In this document: positions 1 through 8,281 of the stretch, piece after piece
How the letters are laid out: each line of letters opens with the position of its first letter
Position numbering within the stretch: the first letter of the stretch is position 1
Assembly: GCF_900101845.1 (NCBI RefSeq)
Contig: NZ_FNAM01000002.1
Span: 62,001 to 126,000 of the forward strand
DNA: 64,000 bases
From: Sporomusa acidovorans
GTDB lineage: Bacteria; Bacillota; Negativicutes; Sporomusales; Sporomusaceae
Direction: 5' to 3'
Notes under the pieces: model-generated
Seen by the model: only the letters and a program-made list of their open reading frames with translations
Databases searched by the model: none
Told to the model about the DNA's origin: nothing
Program-made: the position numbers and the translations under genes

Positions 1-354
1 GGAAAAATTAAGCAATATGATAAACAACGGTAGGACAAGTACAGTTAACGCGATTAACAATAATCCATTGAATATCGTTTTCCCCCAATATACCGCTTGG
101 GCGCCGGCGTACAGCCGGAGGGTAAACAGGGTTCCCGCTTCCTGCTCCTGTACAAATATCCGGGATAAACCGGCCATCGCACAAAAGAACAGGATAATCC
201 ATAACAGGGCAGCAGCCAGGGCGGAACTAACCGCCGCACCGGCCAAGCTCATGCTGATACTGGCCAGCGTAGTCAGGGCAAACATTGCCAGAGCGCTAAA
301 CGCATACTTGGATCGCAGTTCACACAGCGCATCCTTATGAACCATCGCCCCCAT
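1..354 (-). CDS. ccmB: Heme exporter membrane subunit CcmB, N-terminal part (gene runs off the window)
   Basis: The minus strand codes for about 118 residues before the window ends. The protein starts MGAMVHKD or, one option further in, MVHKDALCELRSKYAF. It shows two hydrophobic segments and the CcmB hallmark stretch SRIFVQEQEAGTL, followed by RLYAGAQAVYWGK. CcmB is the permease of the CcmAB transporter used in cytochrome c maturation, in the cytoplasmic membrane. The start lies 4 bases after the ccmA stop, so the two genes are translationally coupled. An alternative start at 345 is possible. Full CcmB is about 220 residues, so roughly half is missing beyond position 1. Family assignment rests on the motif and on ccmA beside it. 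Confidence 0.85.
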   Translation of the reverse strand, partial: MGAMVHKDALCELRSKYAFSALAMFALTTLASISMSLAGAAVSSALAAALLWIILFFCAMAGLSRIFVQEQEAGTLFTLRLYAGAQAVYWGKTIFNGLLLIALTVLVLPLFIILLNFS

Positions 355-358
355 CACA

Positions 359-988
359 CTATGCCAAGGCAATTTTCTGTCTTGCATCGCGAACCTCCTC
401 AAGGTCGTTGGTGGCTATGACAACTGCCGTCTGCCGCGCCAAAGCCTTATCTACCAGCCGTTTTACCAGTTGTTTACCTTCCTCGTCAAGATTGGAGGAG
501 GGTTCATCCAACAGCCAAACAGGAGGTCTTAGCGCTTCTAGCAGCGCAAACTTTAACCGTTGGCGCATTCCGGTTGAATAGGTGCTGATTCGTTCATGCC
601 GGCGCCCGTTTAAGCCCACTGTTTCAAGACAATTCTGTAATTGTTCGTCAGATAACTCCCAGCCGCGGGCCCGCGCCAGGAACTTAAGATTTTCATAGCC
701 GGTCATCGCATTATAAAATATCAATTCCGGTGATATCAGGCCAAAACAGGACATTCGTTGATCAGCGGCAAGCTCCTTGCCAGCCATCCGTACGTTTACT
801 TCACCTGTGCTTGGTCTAAGCAAACCGGCGATTACCTTAATCAGCGTAGATTTGCCGGAACCGTTGGGCCCTGTTACCCCGATGCACTCTCCCGGGCAAA
901 TGAGCTGATTGATATCAGCAAATAATTGCCGGCGGCCATATTTTTTGGAAACGCGAATAAGTTCTACAACAACTTCCTGCAATGTCAT
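359..988 (-). CDS. ccmA: Heme exporter ATP-binding protein CcmA
   Basis: This 209-residue ABC ATPase has a Walker A motif GPNGSGKST (about residues 40-48), an ABC signature in the CcmA form YSTGMRQRL (about 137-145) and a Walker B followed by the D-loop, WLLDEPSSNLD. The YSTGM variant and the ccmB gene directly after it support CcmA, the ATPase of the c-type cytochrome maturation exporter. The window encodes at least six c-heme proteins that would need this system. The ATG at 988 has GGGGG almost touching it, so the TTG two codons later (982) is an alternative start. A direct-repeat promoter shared with nap genes lies upstream (1124-1178). Confidence 0.88.
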   Translation of the reverse strand: MTLQEVVVELIRVSKKYGRRQLFADINQLICPGECIGVTGPNGSGKSTLIKVIAGLLRPSTGEVNVRMAGKELAADQRMSCFGLISPELIFYNAMTGYENLKFLARARGWELSDEQLQNCLETVGLNGRRHERISTYSTGMRQRLKFALLEALRPPVWLLDEPSSNLDEEGKQLVKRLVDKALARQTAVVIATNDLEEVRDARQKIALA

Positions 989-1123
989 TCCCCCAGCAAG
1001 CCACTGTTACTTTTGTCCTTATGTAAAGAAATGACTTTCACTAAACGAAAGTCTCCTGTTATACCGGTATAATGCCAGCGCTGCTTATCATAAAAAGGCG
1101 CCGATGCTTCATTTCTTTCGACC

Positions 1124-1178
1124 ATTATACCGAAAGGTGATTACAGCGATATTAAGCAAATATTACAAATCTATTACA
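1124..1178 (-). promoter_or_regulatory. ccmA promoter with 6-5-6 direct repeat
   Basis: Read on the minus strand, TGTAAT-N5-TGTAAT (1178-1162) is followed 32 bases later by a -10 element TATAAT (1129-1124). No good -35 box is visible, as expected of an activator-dependent promoter. The same repeat at the same spacing precedes napG and napD. The intervening sequence also matches the napG promoter closely, including the run ACCGAAAG. Confidence 0.7.
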
Positions 1179-1319
1179 TTTTTCTTTTTTGTCCTCTTCA
1201 CCTCCGCCAGTACCGTTCTTCGAAATGAGCGACTGGTGAATAATTTGATACTTTACACAGCCTGACATCCCTTGGCGTCTTCCCTGTGGCTGACTTCAGT
1301 AGTCAACATGACTGTAGGG

Positions 1320-1415
1320 GTTTCACCTCCTTATAGGTATCCTAGCAACAAAGCCGCCAGTTCCAAGCCTGGCGGCTGATTAATTGTTTCAATTCCCTAT
1401 AGGTAGCCTAGCAAC
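1320..1415 (-). CRISPR. Two-repeat CRISPR remnant with one 36-nt spacer
   Basis: Two 30-nt repeats (1386-1415 and 1320-1349) match at 26 of 30 positions and flank a 36-nt spacer (1350-1385). Read on the minus strand they start GTTGCTAGG and end TGAAAC; the first, near-consensus copy ends in ATTGAAAC, typical of type I-B repeats in Firmicutes. The second copy has decayed near its 3' end, as terminal repeats usually do. The AT-rich stretch 1416-1620 lies on the expected leader side. No third repeat and no cas gene is visible. The spacer itself can fold into an 8-bp hairpin. Confidence 0.55.
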
Positions 1416-1627
1416 CCATCTTATTCAACAAAAATTCTCCAAAATATTCAATAATTATAAGGCAAACGGTTCGCCCAAAAGATGCTTTTCTACCAGTTTC
1501 TATAATTCCAATCAATCACTTCTATCATCTTTTTATTCTTCAGTAAAACACTTTTTCCTTTCTCCTGCAAAATTAACTCGCCCTTATCCAGGGACTTAGC
1601 CGCTCTTTAACTCCCACTTTTAGAAGA
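1416..1627. other. AT-rich non-coding stretch, possible CRISPR leader
   Basis: This stretch has no supportable gene. It is markedly AT-rich and abuts the better-conserved CRISPR repeat on the side where a leader would sit. A 71-codon open frame crosses it, but it begins inside the repeat and shows no family features. Confidence 0.3.
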
Positions 1628-2839
1628 TTAGTCCATTCTTTGCAGAGTAAAAAAAGGATCCGCCTGCCGGAGGCTTCTGCCGAGCAGCAAACCGCCTGCT
1701 ACCCCCACCAGGATATAGCCCAGCCAAATGGCAAGAACCACGCCGGCCATCGTTGACCAGGCAGGCCAGGCGAACATGGGCCCGGTCAGGATTGCCAGCC
1801 AGGGTCGGCCGACGGTTGCAAGCAATAGGCCTGTCCCCGCACCAAGCACACTCCCCAATCCCAGCAGTAAAACAACCTCCCACACAAACAGCCCGGTCAG
1901 GGTTTCCCCCGACGCGCCCAAAGCTTGTAACACCCCCAGCTCCCGCCGTCGATGTTTGAGCAAAAAATGGAACAGTATCCCTGCCAGCGCCAGAGTGATT
2001 ATTCCCACTTGTCCGGCTCCCAAATACAAAATTCCGGCAATCCGGTACAAATGCTGAGCCAGATTACGATTGACATCAATGCCTGACATAACCTCCACTC
2101 CCGAAATCTCGGCAAAAATTTGCGCCGCCAGAGCATCCGGATTCACTTCCGGACGGGTTTTAACTGCCACTAGTGAAATCATATTGGTGGGAAATTTCGC
2201 CGGGTACAGAGGGGAATCCCTTACGATTTTGTACGCCGTTTCCATCGGCATAAACACAGCCGCATCCAATCCGGTACCCGATGCTTCCAAGGTGCCGACT
2301 ACTTTAAAAGGCATCCCGTAAAAATTTTGAATGCTTCCTTCCCGGGGCAGATCGGTAATCGATATTTCCTTGGCTAGTTTGGCTCCCATGATCAGACTTG
2401 AGCGGGTCACGGTGATCTCTTTATGGACTGCCAGCCAGGGGGCAACCACAAAGTCGGTTTCGGGCTTGTACCCAATAATAGGCATTGCCGGAATGTTCTG
2501 CCCGGAATCAATATATTCCAGGAGAATCTGAGGCGAAGTGGTCATCACGCCGGGAAGGCGCGCCACTTTCTCCTCAACTTGGGCATCCATATAGAAGGTA
2601 GTCGGCAATCCGAGCCAAAAACATTCTTCTGCCAATTGTTTGGTTCCGGCCGGCAGCACAAACAAGTCGGCTCCGCTTCGCCGCTGAACGATGTTCAACG
2701 TGTCGCCAAGCCCGGTGGTGACAAGCATTGCCAGATAGACGGCATGAGAGGACAAGAAAACCGAAAACAAAATCACCAGACTGATCAGCGGTTTGCCCCT
2801 CAAACCTTTGCAAGCCAGCACCGCTATATTTCTCAGCAT
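1628..2839 (-). CDS. FtsX/MacB-type ABC permease (paralog 4 of 4)
   Basis: This 403-residue protein has the MacB-like layout: an N-terminal membrane segment, an extracytoplasmic domain of about 220 residues, and three C-terminal membrane segments with the FtsX stretch RRRELGVLQALGASGE. Its extracytoplasmic domain carries LGYKPETDFVVAPWL-like residues also found in the three neighbouring permeases, so the four are paralogs. The ATG at 2839 is chosen because GGAGG sits 8 bases upstream. It follows the next permease by 17 bases. Such permeases couple ATP hydrolysis to work on lipoproteins or periplasmic substrates rather than classical import. The substrate is unknown. It is the last gene of the long unit. 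Confidence 0.8.
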   Translation of the reverse strand: MLRNIAVLACKGLRGKPLISLVILFSVFLSSHAVYLAMLVTTGLGDTLNIVQRRSGADLFVLPAGTKQLAEECFWLGLPTTFYMDAQVEEKVARLPGVMTTSPQILLEYIDSGQNIPAMPIIGYKPETDFVVAPWLAVHKEITVTRSSLIMGAKLAKEISITDLPREGSIQNFYGMPFKVVGTLEASGTGLDAAVFMPMETAYKIVRDSPLYPAKFPTNMISLVAVKTRPEVNPDALAAQIFAEISGVEVMSGIDVNRNLAQHLYRIAGILYLGAGQVGIITLALAGILFHFLLKHRRRELGVLQALGASGETLTGLFVWEVVLLLGLGSVLGAGTGLLLATVGRPWLAILTGPMFAWPAWSTMAGVVLAIWLGYILVGVAGGLLLGRSLRQADPFFTLQRMD

Positions 2840-2856
2840 ACGACCAGCCTCCACTC

Positions 2857-4014
2857 CTACTTGTATCCTTTTTGCATCAGTAACGCCGGCTCAAAGCGCA
2901 GGACCAGCCAAGCGGGAATCAGCGCCAGCAAAAGACACAGGATACAAACTAACGCCAATGTCCCTCCCCCAATCCAGGCTGCGCTCGGAAAATTCAATTC
3001 CGGTAATTGCTGGAAACTGGCGAAATGGTTTGCCAGGAGTATGCCGGCAATTAACCCCGGGGTTCCTCCCCCCAAGGCCAAAAGCAGCCCTTCCAGAGCA
3101 GTCAGCTTAATCAGTTCTGCTTTGGTGGCGCCTAATGACAGCATAATACCCCACTCCCGCATCCGCTCCCAGACATTAATAATGAAGAGTGTTCCGGTTA
3201 ACAGCAAAGTGGCGGTCATCACGAAAATAATAACCAGGGTAAAGAGCGTACCTTGGGACAGCTGCCTTAAACTGCCGCCGACGGCTCCGGTAAATTCCCC
3301 TTTGCCAACAGCTTGTAAGGGTTGAAAACGAATGTTCAGATCAGCAGTCAATTCACGGAGGTAGCCGCTATTTTCACCACGCAGCAACAACCAGGAAACT
3401 GCATCTGCCGGTGACAGGGGACGGAATTCCCGGGCTACCCCCAAGTCCAGATAAACGGTATTGTCCATGTCTGTTCCCGTTTTATCCAGGACCCCGCCAT
3501 TGCGAAAAGTCCGTTGCTCAATTGTAACCATCTCGCCCGGTTCTCCCAAGGCCTTATTGGCATTGCACCCCAGAATCACATGATTCCGGTTCCAGAACCG
3601 TTGTGGGTTTCGTCCGGTTCGCAGCCAGGGAGTTACGATAAAGTCACTGGCTGGATCAAAGCCAACCAGCTTCAGCCGCTGATTGCCCGCCTGAAGCTCT
3701 TTGGCAAACAGTTGAGGTGTTATAGCGGCAATGCCATCCAAAATTTTAGGGTCGCCAGTGTAAACTTGAAGCAACGGAAATACCGTTTCCCGGGGAATGG
3801 CATAATCCAGCTGGCCCTCGGGATAAGCGGCACCCTGGGAAACGATGATGACATCAGGGCCCATTCTCTCCCGGTCCCTCACAACACCAGCGCTTATGGT
3901 CTGACTGACAAGCCAGGCAGTCGCAATGGTGGCTGCCGAAAAGAAAACTGCCGCCAGAATAACGCCATAATGGGTTTTTCTGGCTCTCAGCGCAGCCCAA
4001 ATCAGCCGCAACAT
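2857..4014 (-). CDS. FtsX/MacB-type ABC permease (paralog 3 of 4)
   Basis: A 385-residue permease with one N-terminal membrane helix, a large outer domain and three C-terminal helices containing RMREWGIMLSLGATKAEL. The outer domain holds VGFDPASDFIVTPWL, the shared motif of this paralog set. The start at 4014 follows AGGAGG with a 7-base gap. It sits 20 bases after the ATPase gene at 4035 and is the likely partner of that ATPase together with the permease at 1628. The function is not known beyond the family. Confidence 0.8.
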   Translation of the reverse strand: MLRLIWAALRARKTHYGVILAAVFFSAATIATAWLVSQTISAGVVRDRERMGPDVIIVSQGAAYPEGQLDYAIPRETVFPLLQVYTGDPKILDGIAAITPQLFAKELQAGNQRLKLVGFDPASDFIVTPWLRTGRNPQRFWNRNHVILGCNANKALGEPGEMVTIEQRTFRNGGVLDKTGTDMDNTVYLDLGVAREFRPLSPADAVSWLLLRGENSGYLRELTADLNIRFQPLQAVGKGEFTGAVGGSLRQLSQGTLFTLVIIFVMTATLLLTGTLFIINVWERMREWGIMLSLGATKAELIKLTALEGLLLALGGGTPGLIAGILLANHFASFQQLPELNFPSAAWIGGGTLALVCILCLLLALIPAWLVLRFEPALLMQKGYK

Positions 4015-4034
4015 GGGCATTCCTCCTGTAAAGA

Positions 4035-4745
4035 TTAACCTTCTGCAGCGCTGCCTGTCGGCGGAACCCCGGCGGAACCCCGCGGGTGTAACGTTTTACC
4101 CTTGAGTTCTAAGGCCCGGGTTGCCAAGGCAAGCTGTCCGGCAGCATGCGTAACCAGGATGATGGTAGTCCCTGCTTTGTTCAACTCTGACAGCAGGCCA
4201 AGCATGTGTTGTTCGGTTTCTTTATCCAGATCCGCCGTAGGCTCATCAGCAAAAATATAAGGCGGCTCCAACATCAATGCCCTGGCCAGGCCGGCCCGCC
4301 GCTGCTGTCCCCCGGACAACTGAGCCGGGAACAGACTCGCTTTTTCTTTTAAGCCAGTCTGTTGCAACAGCTTCAGCGCCCTTTCGCGGTCCTGACTTCC
4401 CACCCGCCGGCCTGTGAGCGCCACAGGCAGCAATATATTGTCAAGTATGTTAAGCGCCGGCAGCAAACTAGGGTTTTGGAAAATAAACCCGAATTGTTCC
4501 GCCCGTAATTTTGCCCGGCTGCGATCATCCAAAGAGTAGATATCGCGACCCTCCACCCATATTTTTCCCTGGCTGGGTTTGAGCAGGCCGCCGAGAATAT
4601 GGAGCAAGGTGCTTTTTCCTTCTCCCGAACAACCGGCAATCACCAGAAACTCGCCAGGCTGTATCATTCCGTCGACTCCGTCCAAGACTTCAATCGTCCC
4701 TCCGGGCGTCATAAAGCATTGGCTTACTTTTTCGATTATAATCAA
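4035..4745 (-). CDS. ABC transporter ATPase, LolD/MacB type
   Basis: A 236-residue ATPase with Walker A GCSGEGKST, signature LSGGQQRRAGLARAL and Walker B YIFADEPTADLD. The LSGGQQRR form and the size place it in the LolD/MacB group that works with FtsX-type permeases, which surround it on both sides. A TTG start at 4745 is chosen because GAGGAG precedes it at a normal distance; the frame could extend to 4763. Walker A has Cys in GCSGEGKST where Arg or Pro is commoner. The substrate is unknown. Confidence 0.85.
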   Translation of the reverse strand: MIIIEKVSQCFMTPGGTIEVLDGVDGMIQPGEFLVIAGCSGEGKSTLLHILGGLLKPSQGKIWVEGRDIYSLDDRSRAKLRAEQFGFIFQNPSLLPALNILDNILLPVALTGRRVGSQDRERALKLLQQTGLKEKASLFPAQLSGGQQRRAGLARALMLEPPYIFADEPTADLDKETEQHMLGLLSELNKAGTTIILVTHAAGQLALATRALELKGKTLHPRGSAGVPPTGSAAEG

Positions 4746-4813
4746 GCGACTTCTCCTCTCCAAATTGCATCACCGCCTTTGTTTGCCGGCTATTGTGCAA
4801 AACAGCAAAGCTT

Positions 4814-5947
4814 CTATTCACCGCTGCGAATGGCTTCATAAGGTTCCAGCCGAATGGTTGAAAGAGCCGGATACAGGGCGGCCAAAACCCCGATTATTAA
4901 AGCAACGAGAGAAGTTCCCAGAATCCTCGCCAAAATATAGCCGGGTTCCGGAGACAAAGTCAAAGTCAACAAGGGAACCATGCCCGCCAGAGACAACAGG
5001 AGAATGATAACTGCCAAGACCACGCCGGTCAGAATTCCAAGGCAACAAAGAACCAGGGCCTCACCTAAAATCAGACGCAATATAAACGTTCTTTTGGCTC
5101 CCATGGCTTGTAGAAGCCCAAACTCCCGCCTGCGTTCATACATCATCAAGCTAAACACGGCACCCATGGTCAACATAGAGCCGGCAATGACAAACAACGC
5201 CGCCGCACTGAATCCCCTTCCGGCCAGCAGTCCGTGCAATTGATCATTTATCGTTTTTAACATCTCTGTACGGGTAAGAACCTCTGTATTGGGGAGGTTA
5301 GTCTCAAGTTTATTGGCCATGATGTCTAAAGATGTGCCTGGTTTCAACTGAACCAAAATCCAGGATACTTCCTCCAGTTTGTCCATTAATAAAGGCACGA
5401 AAATTGTCTGGTCCATGAAGGAACCGGTTTCGGCCAGCCGGCCGGCAGGCTTATAATTTTTGCCGCCAATATGGATGTCACCGCTCTTTCCCGGTTCCAC
5501 ATTGCTGCCCAGCAACGCTTCATCGGTTGCGGGCGAGTCCTTATGCTTTGTTTTCTGCAGCCAAGGCTGAACCATGAAGTCTGTGCCGGGATCAAAGCCA
5601 ATAACCCGGATATGGGCAGTTCCCAAAGGAATGGCGCCTAAACAGGACTGGACGGAAATTTTTTCAACTTCCGGGAATGATTGAAGCTGTTTGATAATAG
5701 CCATTGGGAGCTTTCCCTGAGCAGGCGGTCCCTTGGCGACATAAATGTGGCCGCTTGCCTTGGTGCCTGGCTGTACCAGGGCCATATCCGGCCCCAGCAA
5801 TTGGCTGTTATGCTGAACGCCTAGCTGGATACTGCGGGATACGAACAGGGTCAGCAACACCGTAGTCACAGCCAGGGTTACGGCGAACACAATAATAAAG
5901 TTATAAGAAACACGCCCTCGTACGTTTTCCAGAAGCAAATGCCACAT
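4814..5947 (-). CDS. FtsX/MacB-type ABC permease (paralog 2 of 4)
   Basis: A 377-residue permease with the family layout and the motif IGFDPGTDFMVQPWL in its outer domain, then YERRREFGLLQAMGAKRTF before the C-terminal helices. The chosen start MWHLLLENVRG (5947) has GGCGGG upstream; a longer frame to 6034 would overlap the gene before it and adds a basic stretch without similarity to its paralogs. It lies between the BNR-repeat protein and the LolD-type ATPase. Confidence 0.8.
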   Translation of the reverse strand: MWHLLLENVRGRVSYNFIIVFAVTLAVTTVLLTLFVSRSIQLGVQHNSQLLGPDMALVQPGTKASGHIYVAKGPPAQGKLPMAIIKQLQSFPEVEKISVQSCLGAIPLGTAHIRVIGFDPGTDFMVQPWLQKTKHKDSPATDEALLGSNVEPGKSGDIHIGGKNYKPAGRLAETGSFMDQTIFVPLLMDKLEEVSWILVQLKPGTSLDIMANKLETNLPNTEVLTRTEMLKTINDQLHGLLAGRGFSAAALFVIAGSMLTMGAVFSLMMYERRREFGLLQAMGAKRTFILRLILGEALVLCCLGILTGVVLAVIILLLSLAGMVPLLTLTLSPEPGYILARILGTSLVALIIGVLAALYPALSTIRLEPYEAIRSGE

Positions 5948-5975
5948 GCTGTTTCCCGCCTTTCGGCTCTTTTTG

Positions 5976-7142
5976 TTACCAAACAGACTGATTGCCGTCG
6001 GCTGACTTTCTTTTTTTCTTACGCCATAACCCAATGCCGATTAAAGTCAATAGACATCCCACCCCAGCCAGGCCGTAAATGAGCCAGGGCGTACTCCTTT
6101 GCCCTTTCAGCAAATCTAATACCTGGGTGTCGGTATAAGACAATATTCCATACGTAGTACCGGCCAGAACAGTAGGCATCCGATCAGGCACGATATGTAC
6201 TTTGTGCACAAAAGCATTGTCTAAACCGGCATTGATATCAGTCCAGTTTTCTCCCCCGTCAACGCTGCGGAAGGCTCCCCCCCAGGCGCCGGCATAGAGT
6301 ACACCGGGGTGTTGCGGGTTGCCGGCCAACGAAAATACGGTCACACCCACCAGGTTGGTCCCATGCCAAGTACGCCCTCCATCCACAGTCTGATAAACCC
6401 CGCCCACCGCTTCGCCTACATACAGATCGGTCGGCGTAGCCGGATGATAGGACCCGGCCAGCACCCGATCCGGATTTTCCGGGTCAATATAAAGGGTTAA
6501 AATACTCAGACTGCTTAACCCCTGGTTAATATCTTTCCAGGAAACGCCCCCGTTGCCGCTTTTAAATACGCCTGAACCGCCTGTACCGGCAAACAGATAC
6601 TGAGGATTTTTCGGGTCAATAACGATGGTGTTAACGTTTGTGGCCCTTCTAAACCCGGATGACATATGCCATGCTTTGCCGCCATTGGTACTCAGAACCA
6701 CGCCCCCTTGAATACCGGCGTAAATCAGATTTGAATCCTTGGGACTGACGGTGATGCAGCGTACATACAAATTGGGCAACCCTTCATTGATGGCCTGCCA
6801 GGTAACGCCACCGTCCATGCTTTGAAAAATGCCCAATCCGTCATATCCCGCATACAGCACCTTGCTGTTGAAAGGATTGACAGCCACACAACTGGGCGGT
6901 TGTTCCCCAGGCAAACCCTGATTAAGCGGCGACCAGCCGGCCCCGTTGTCGGAACTTTTCAGCACGCCCCGGGAAGTGGCGGCATAAAGAGTGGACGGGC
7001 GCACCGGATCACTGACTATAGATATCACATGCGTCTTGTCAAGCGCGAGCTTATGCCAAACATCTTCACCCGCCCACCCGGTGGCGGCATGCATCAGCAA
7101 CAATCCTGCGACCAGAAAAACAGTTACAATTCTTCTTCCCAT
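5976..7142 (-). CDS. Exported BNR/Ycf48-like beta-propeller with C-terminal membrane anchor
   Basis: This 388-residue protein begins with a signal peptide (MGRRIVTVFLVAGLLLMHAA) cleaved near GWA. It then has six or so repeats built on the pattern SxDGGxxW, for example KSSDNGAGW, QSMDGGVTW, LSTNGGKAW and KSGNGGVSW, typical of BNR/Ycf48 propellers. It ends with one membrane helix (about 352-372) and a basic tail. It therefore faces the periplasm and is anchored at its C-terminus. Ycf48 relatives assist assembly of membrane redox complexes; a similar role here is inference, encouraged by its place in a unit with two cytochrome b modules. Confidence 0.75.
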   Translation of the reverse strand: MGRRIVTVFLVAGLLLMHAATGWAGEDVWHKLALDKTHVISIVSDPVRPSTLYAATSRGVLKSSDNGAGWSPLNQGLPGEQPPSCVAVNPFNSKVLYAGYDGLGIFQSMDGGVTWQAINEGLPNLYVRCITVSPKDSNLIYAGIQGGVVLSTNGGKAWHMSSGFRRATNVNTIVIDPKNPQYLFAGTGGSGVFKSGNGGVSWKDINQGLSSLSILTLYIDPENPDRVLAGSYHPATPTDLYVGEAVGGVYQTVDGGRTWHGTNLVGVTVFSLAGNPQHPGVLYAGAWGGAFRSVDGGENWTDINAGLDNAFVHKVHIVPDRMPTVLAGTTYGILSYTDTQVLDLLKGQRSTPWLIYGLAGVGCLLTLIGIGLWRKKKRKSADGNQSVW

Positions 7143-7166
7143 GAGGTTTTCTCTCCTATCCCTTCG

Positions 7167-7565
7167 TTACGGGCAGACAATTTTCCACTCTCGCTTTTCC
7201 CGGATCAAATCCATGCTGGTATTTGAACTGTAAGGACCAAATTCCAACGGAATGAAAATGTGCAGGTTGACTACGGCTTTGTTGTTGTCAATTGTTTCTC
7301 CCTGCACTTGCAGCGTCATCTCCGGCGAGTACATACTGACCCGGTCGATAAATTGATTAAAAGAGTCATGGTAATGCTGGCGGCTCACCATCTGGTAGGC
7401 CTTTTGATAATCGCCCTTTTGTACTGCCGCAAAATACTGTTCAATCACTTGCCCCGGAGTTAAGTCCGGGGGGTTGATGTTTTCGTAATAGTAGAATCCC
7501 CCGCCTGCCGCCAGCCCGAGGAAGACCAGCAGCGCCAATGCGCTCAAAACCGTCTTTTTTACCAT
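7167..7565 (-). CDS. Small exported DUF4878-like protein
   Basis: A 132-residue protein with an N-terminal membrane or signal segment (VLSALALLVFLGLAAGGGF) followed by a compact domain containing PGQVIEQYFAAVQKGDYQKAY, the usual opening of DUF4878 and related NTF2-like lipoprotein domains. There is no lipobox Cys. The start at 7565 has AAGGAAGG upstream; a longer frame reaches 7589 but overlaps the ATPase stop. Function unknown. It sits between the ATPase at 7586 and the BNR protein. Confidence 0.65.
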   Translation of the reverse strand: MVKKTVLSALALLVFLGLAAGGGFYYYENINPPDLTPGQVIEQYFAAVQKGDYQKAYQMVSRQHYHDSFNQFIDRVSMYSPEMTLQVQGETIDNNKAVVNLHIFIPLEFGPYSSNTSMDLIREKREWKIVCP

Positions 7566-7585
7566 ATCGCCGCCTTCCTTCCTTC

Positions 7586-8278
7586 TCACAGGTGGTGCAT
7601 CGCTTTTGTCCGGAATTCTTCCGCTGCGAAAGGAACCAGTTTACAGTTTTTTATCGTATATGCCTGACCGACACCAATGTACTTTAAAGCATGGGTAACC
7701 ATGATAACCGTAACACCCTGGCGATTGATCCTTTGAAACAGTTCCATAACCTCTGCTTCTGTTTTTTCATCAAGGTCGCCGGTCGGCTCATCGGTCAGTA
7801 TGATGGCAGGTCTGTTAATCAGAGCGCGGGCAACCGCCACCCGGCGCTGTTGTCCGCCGGAAAGCTGAAACGGATAATTATTGCTTTTATCGGCCATCCC
7901 GACCATTGTCAATAATTCCATGGCATAATCTCTGTCTTGCGGCAGCGGATTCCTATCGCCAAAGGCAATAGGCAACAAGATATTGTCAAGGATTCGCAAG
8001 GTAGGCACCAGACTGGGAAACTGAAACACAAATCCCAGCCTTTGATTCCGCAACCTGGCCAACTGCGGTTCAGGAAGCTGCCAAATATCTGTTCCGCCGA
8101 TCAGGACCCTGCCGGCATCAGGCTTTGTCAAACCGCCGATAATGCTGAGCAAAGTCGTTTTCCCGCCCCCTGACCGGCCGGTTAAAACCATAAATTCTCC
8201 CTCGTTGATTTGCCAGTCGATCCTGTCAAGTACGGTGAGGTCTTGGTACTGTTTTATAACGGCTTCCACACGGATCAT
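7586..8278 (-). CDS. ABC transporter ATPase, LolD/MacB type (second copy)
   Basis: A 230-residue ATPase with Walker A GRSGGGKTT, signature LSGGQQRRVAVARAL and Walker B IILTDEPTGDLD. It starts 3 bases after the stop of the permease at 8282, its evident partner. With the ATPase at 4035 there are two ATPases for four permeases, suggesting two complexes or heterodimeric permeases. Confidence 0.85.
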   Translation of the reverse strand: MIRVEAVIKQYQDLTVLDRIDWQINEGEFMVLTGRSGGGKTTLLSIIGGLTKPDAGRVLIGGTDIWQLPEPQLARLRNQRLGFVFQFPSLVPTLRILDNILLPIAFGDRNPLPQDRDYAMELLTMVGMADKSNNYPFQLSGGQQRRVAVARALINRPAIILTDEPTGDLDEKTEAEVMELFQRINRQGVTVIMVTHALKYIGVGQAYTIKNCKLVPFAAEEFRTKAMHHL

Positions 8279-8281
8279 CCG

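Noticed and set aside
1384-1599. 71-codon open frame on the plus strand
   Set aside because: It begins inside a CRISPR repeat and has no ribosome site or family features.
2423-3325. 300-codon open frame on the plus strand
   Set aside because: It is antisense to two clear permease genes, has no ribosome site and no family features. High GC coding sequence on the other strand explains the long frame.
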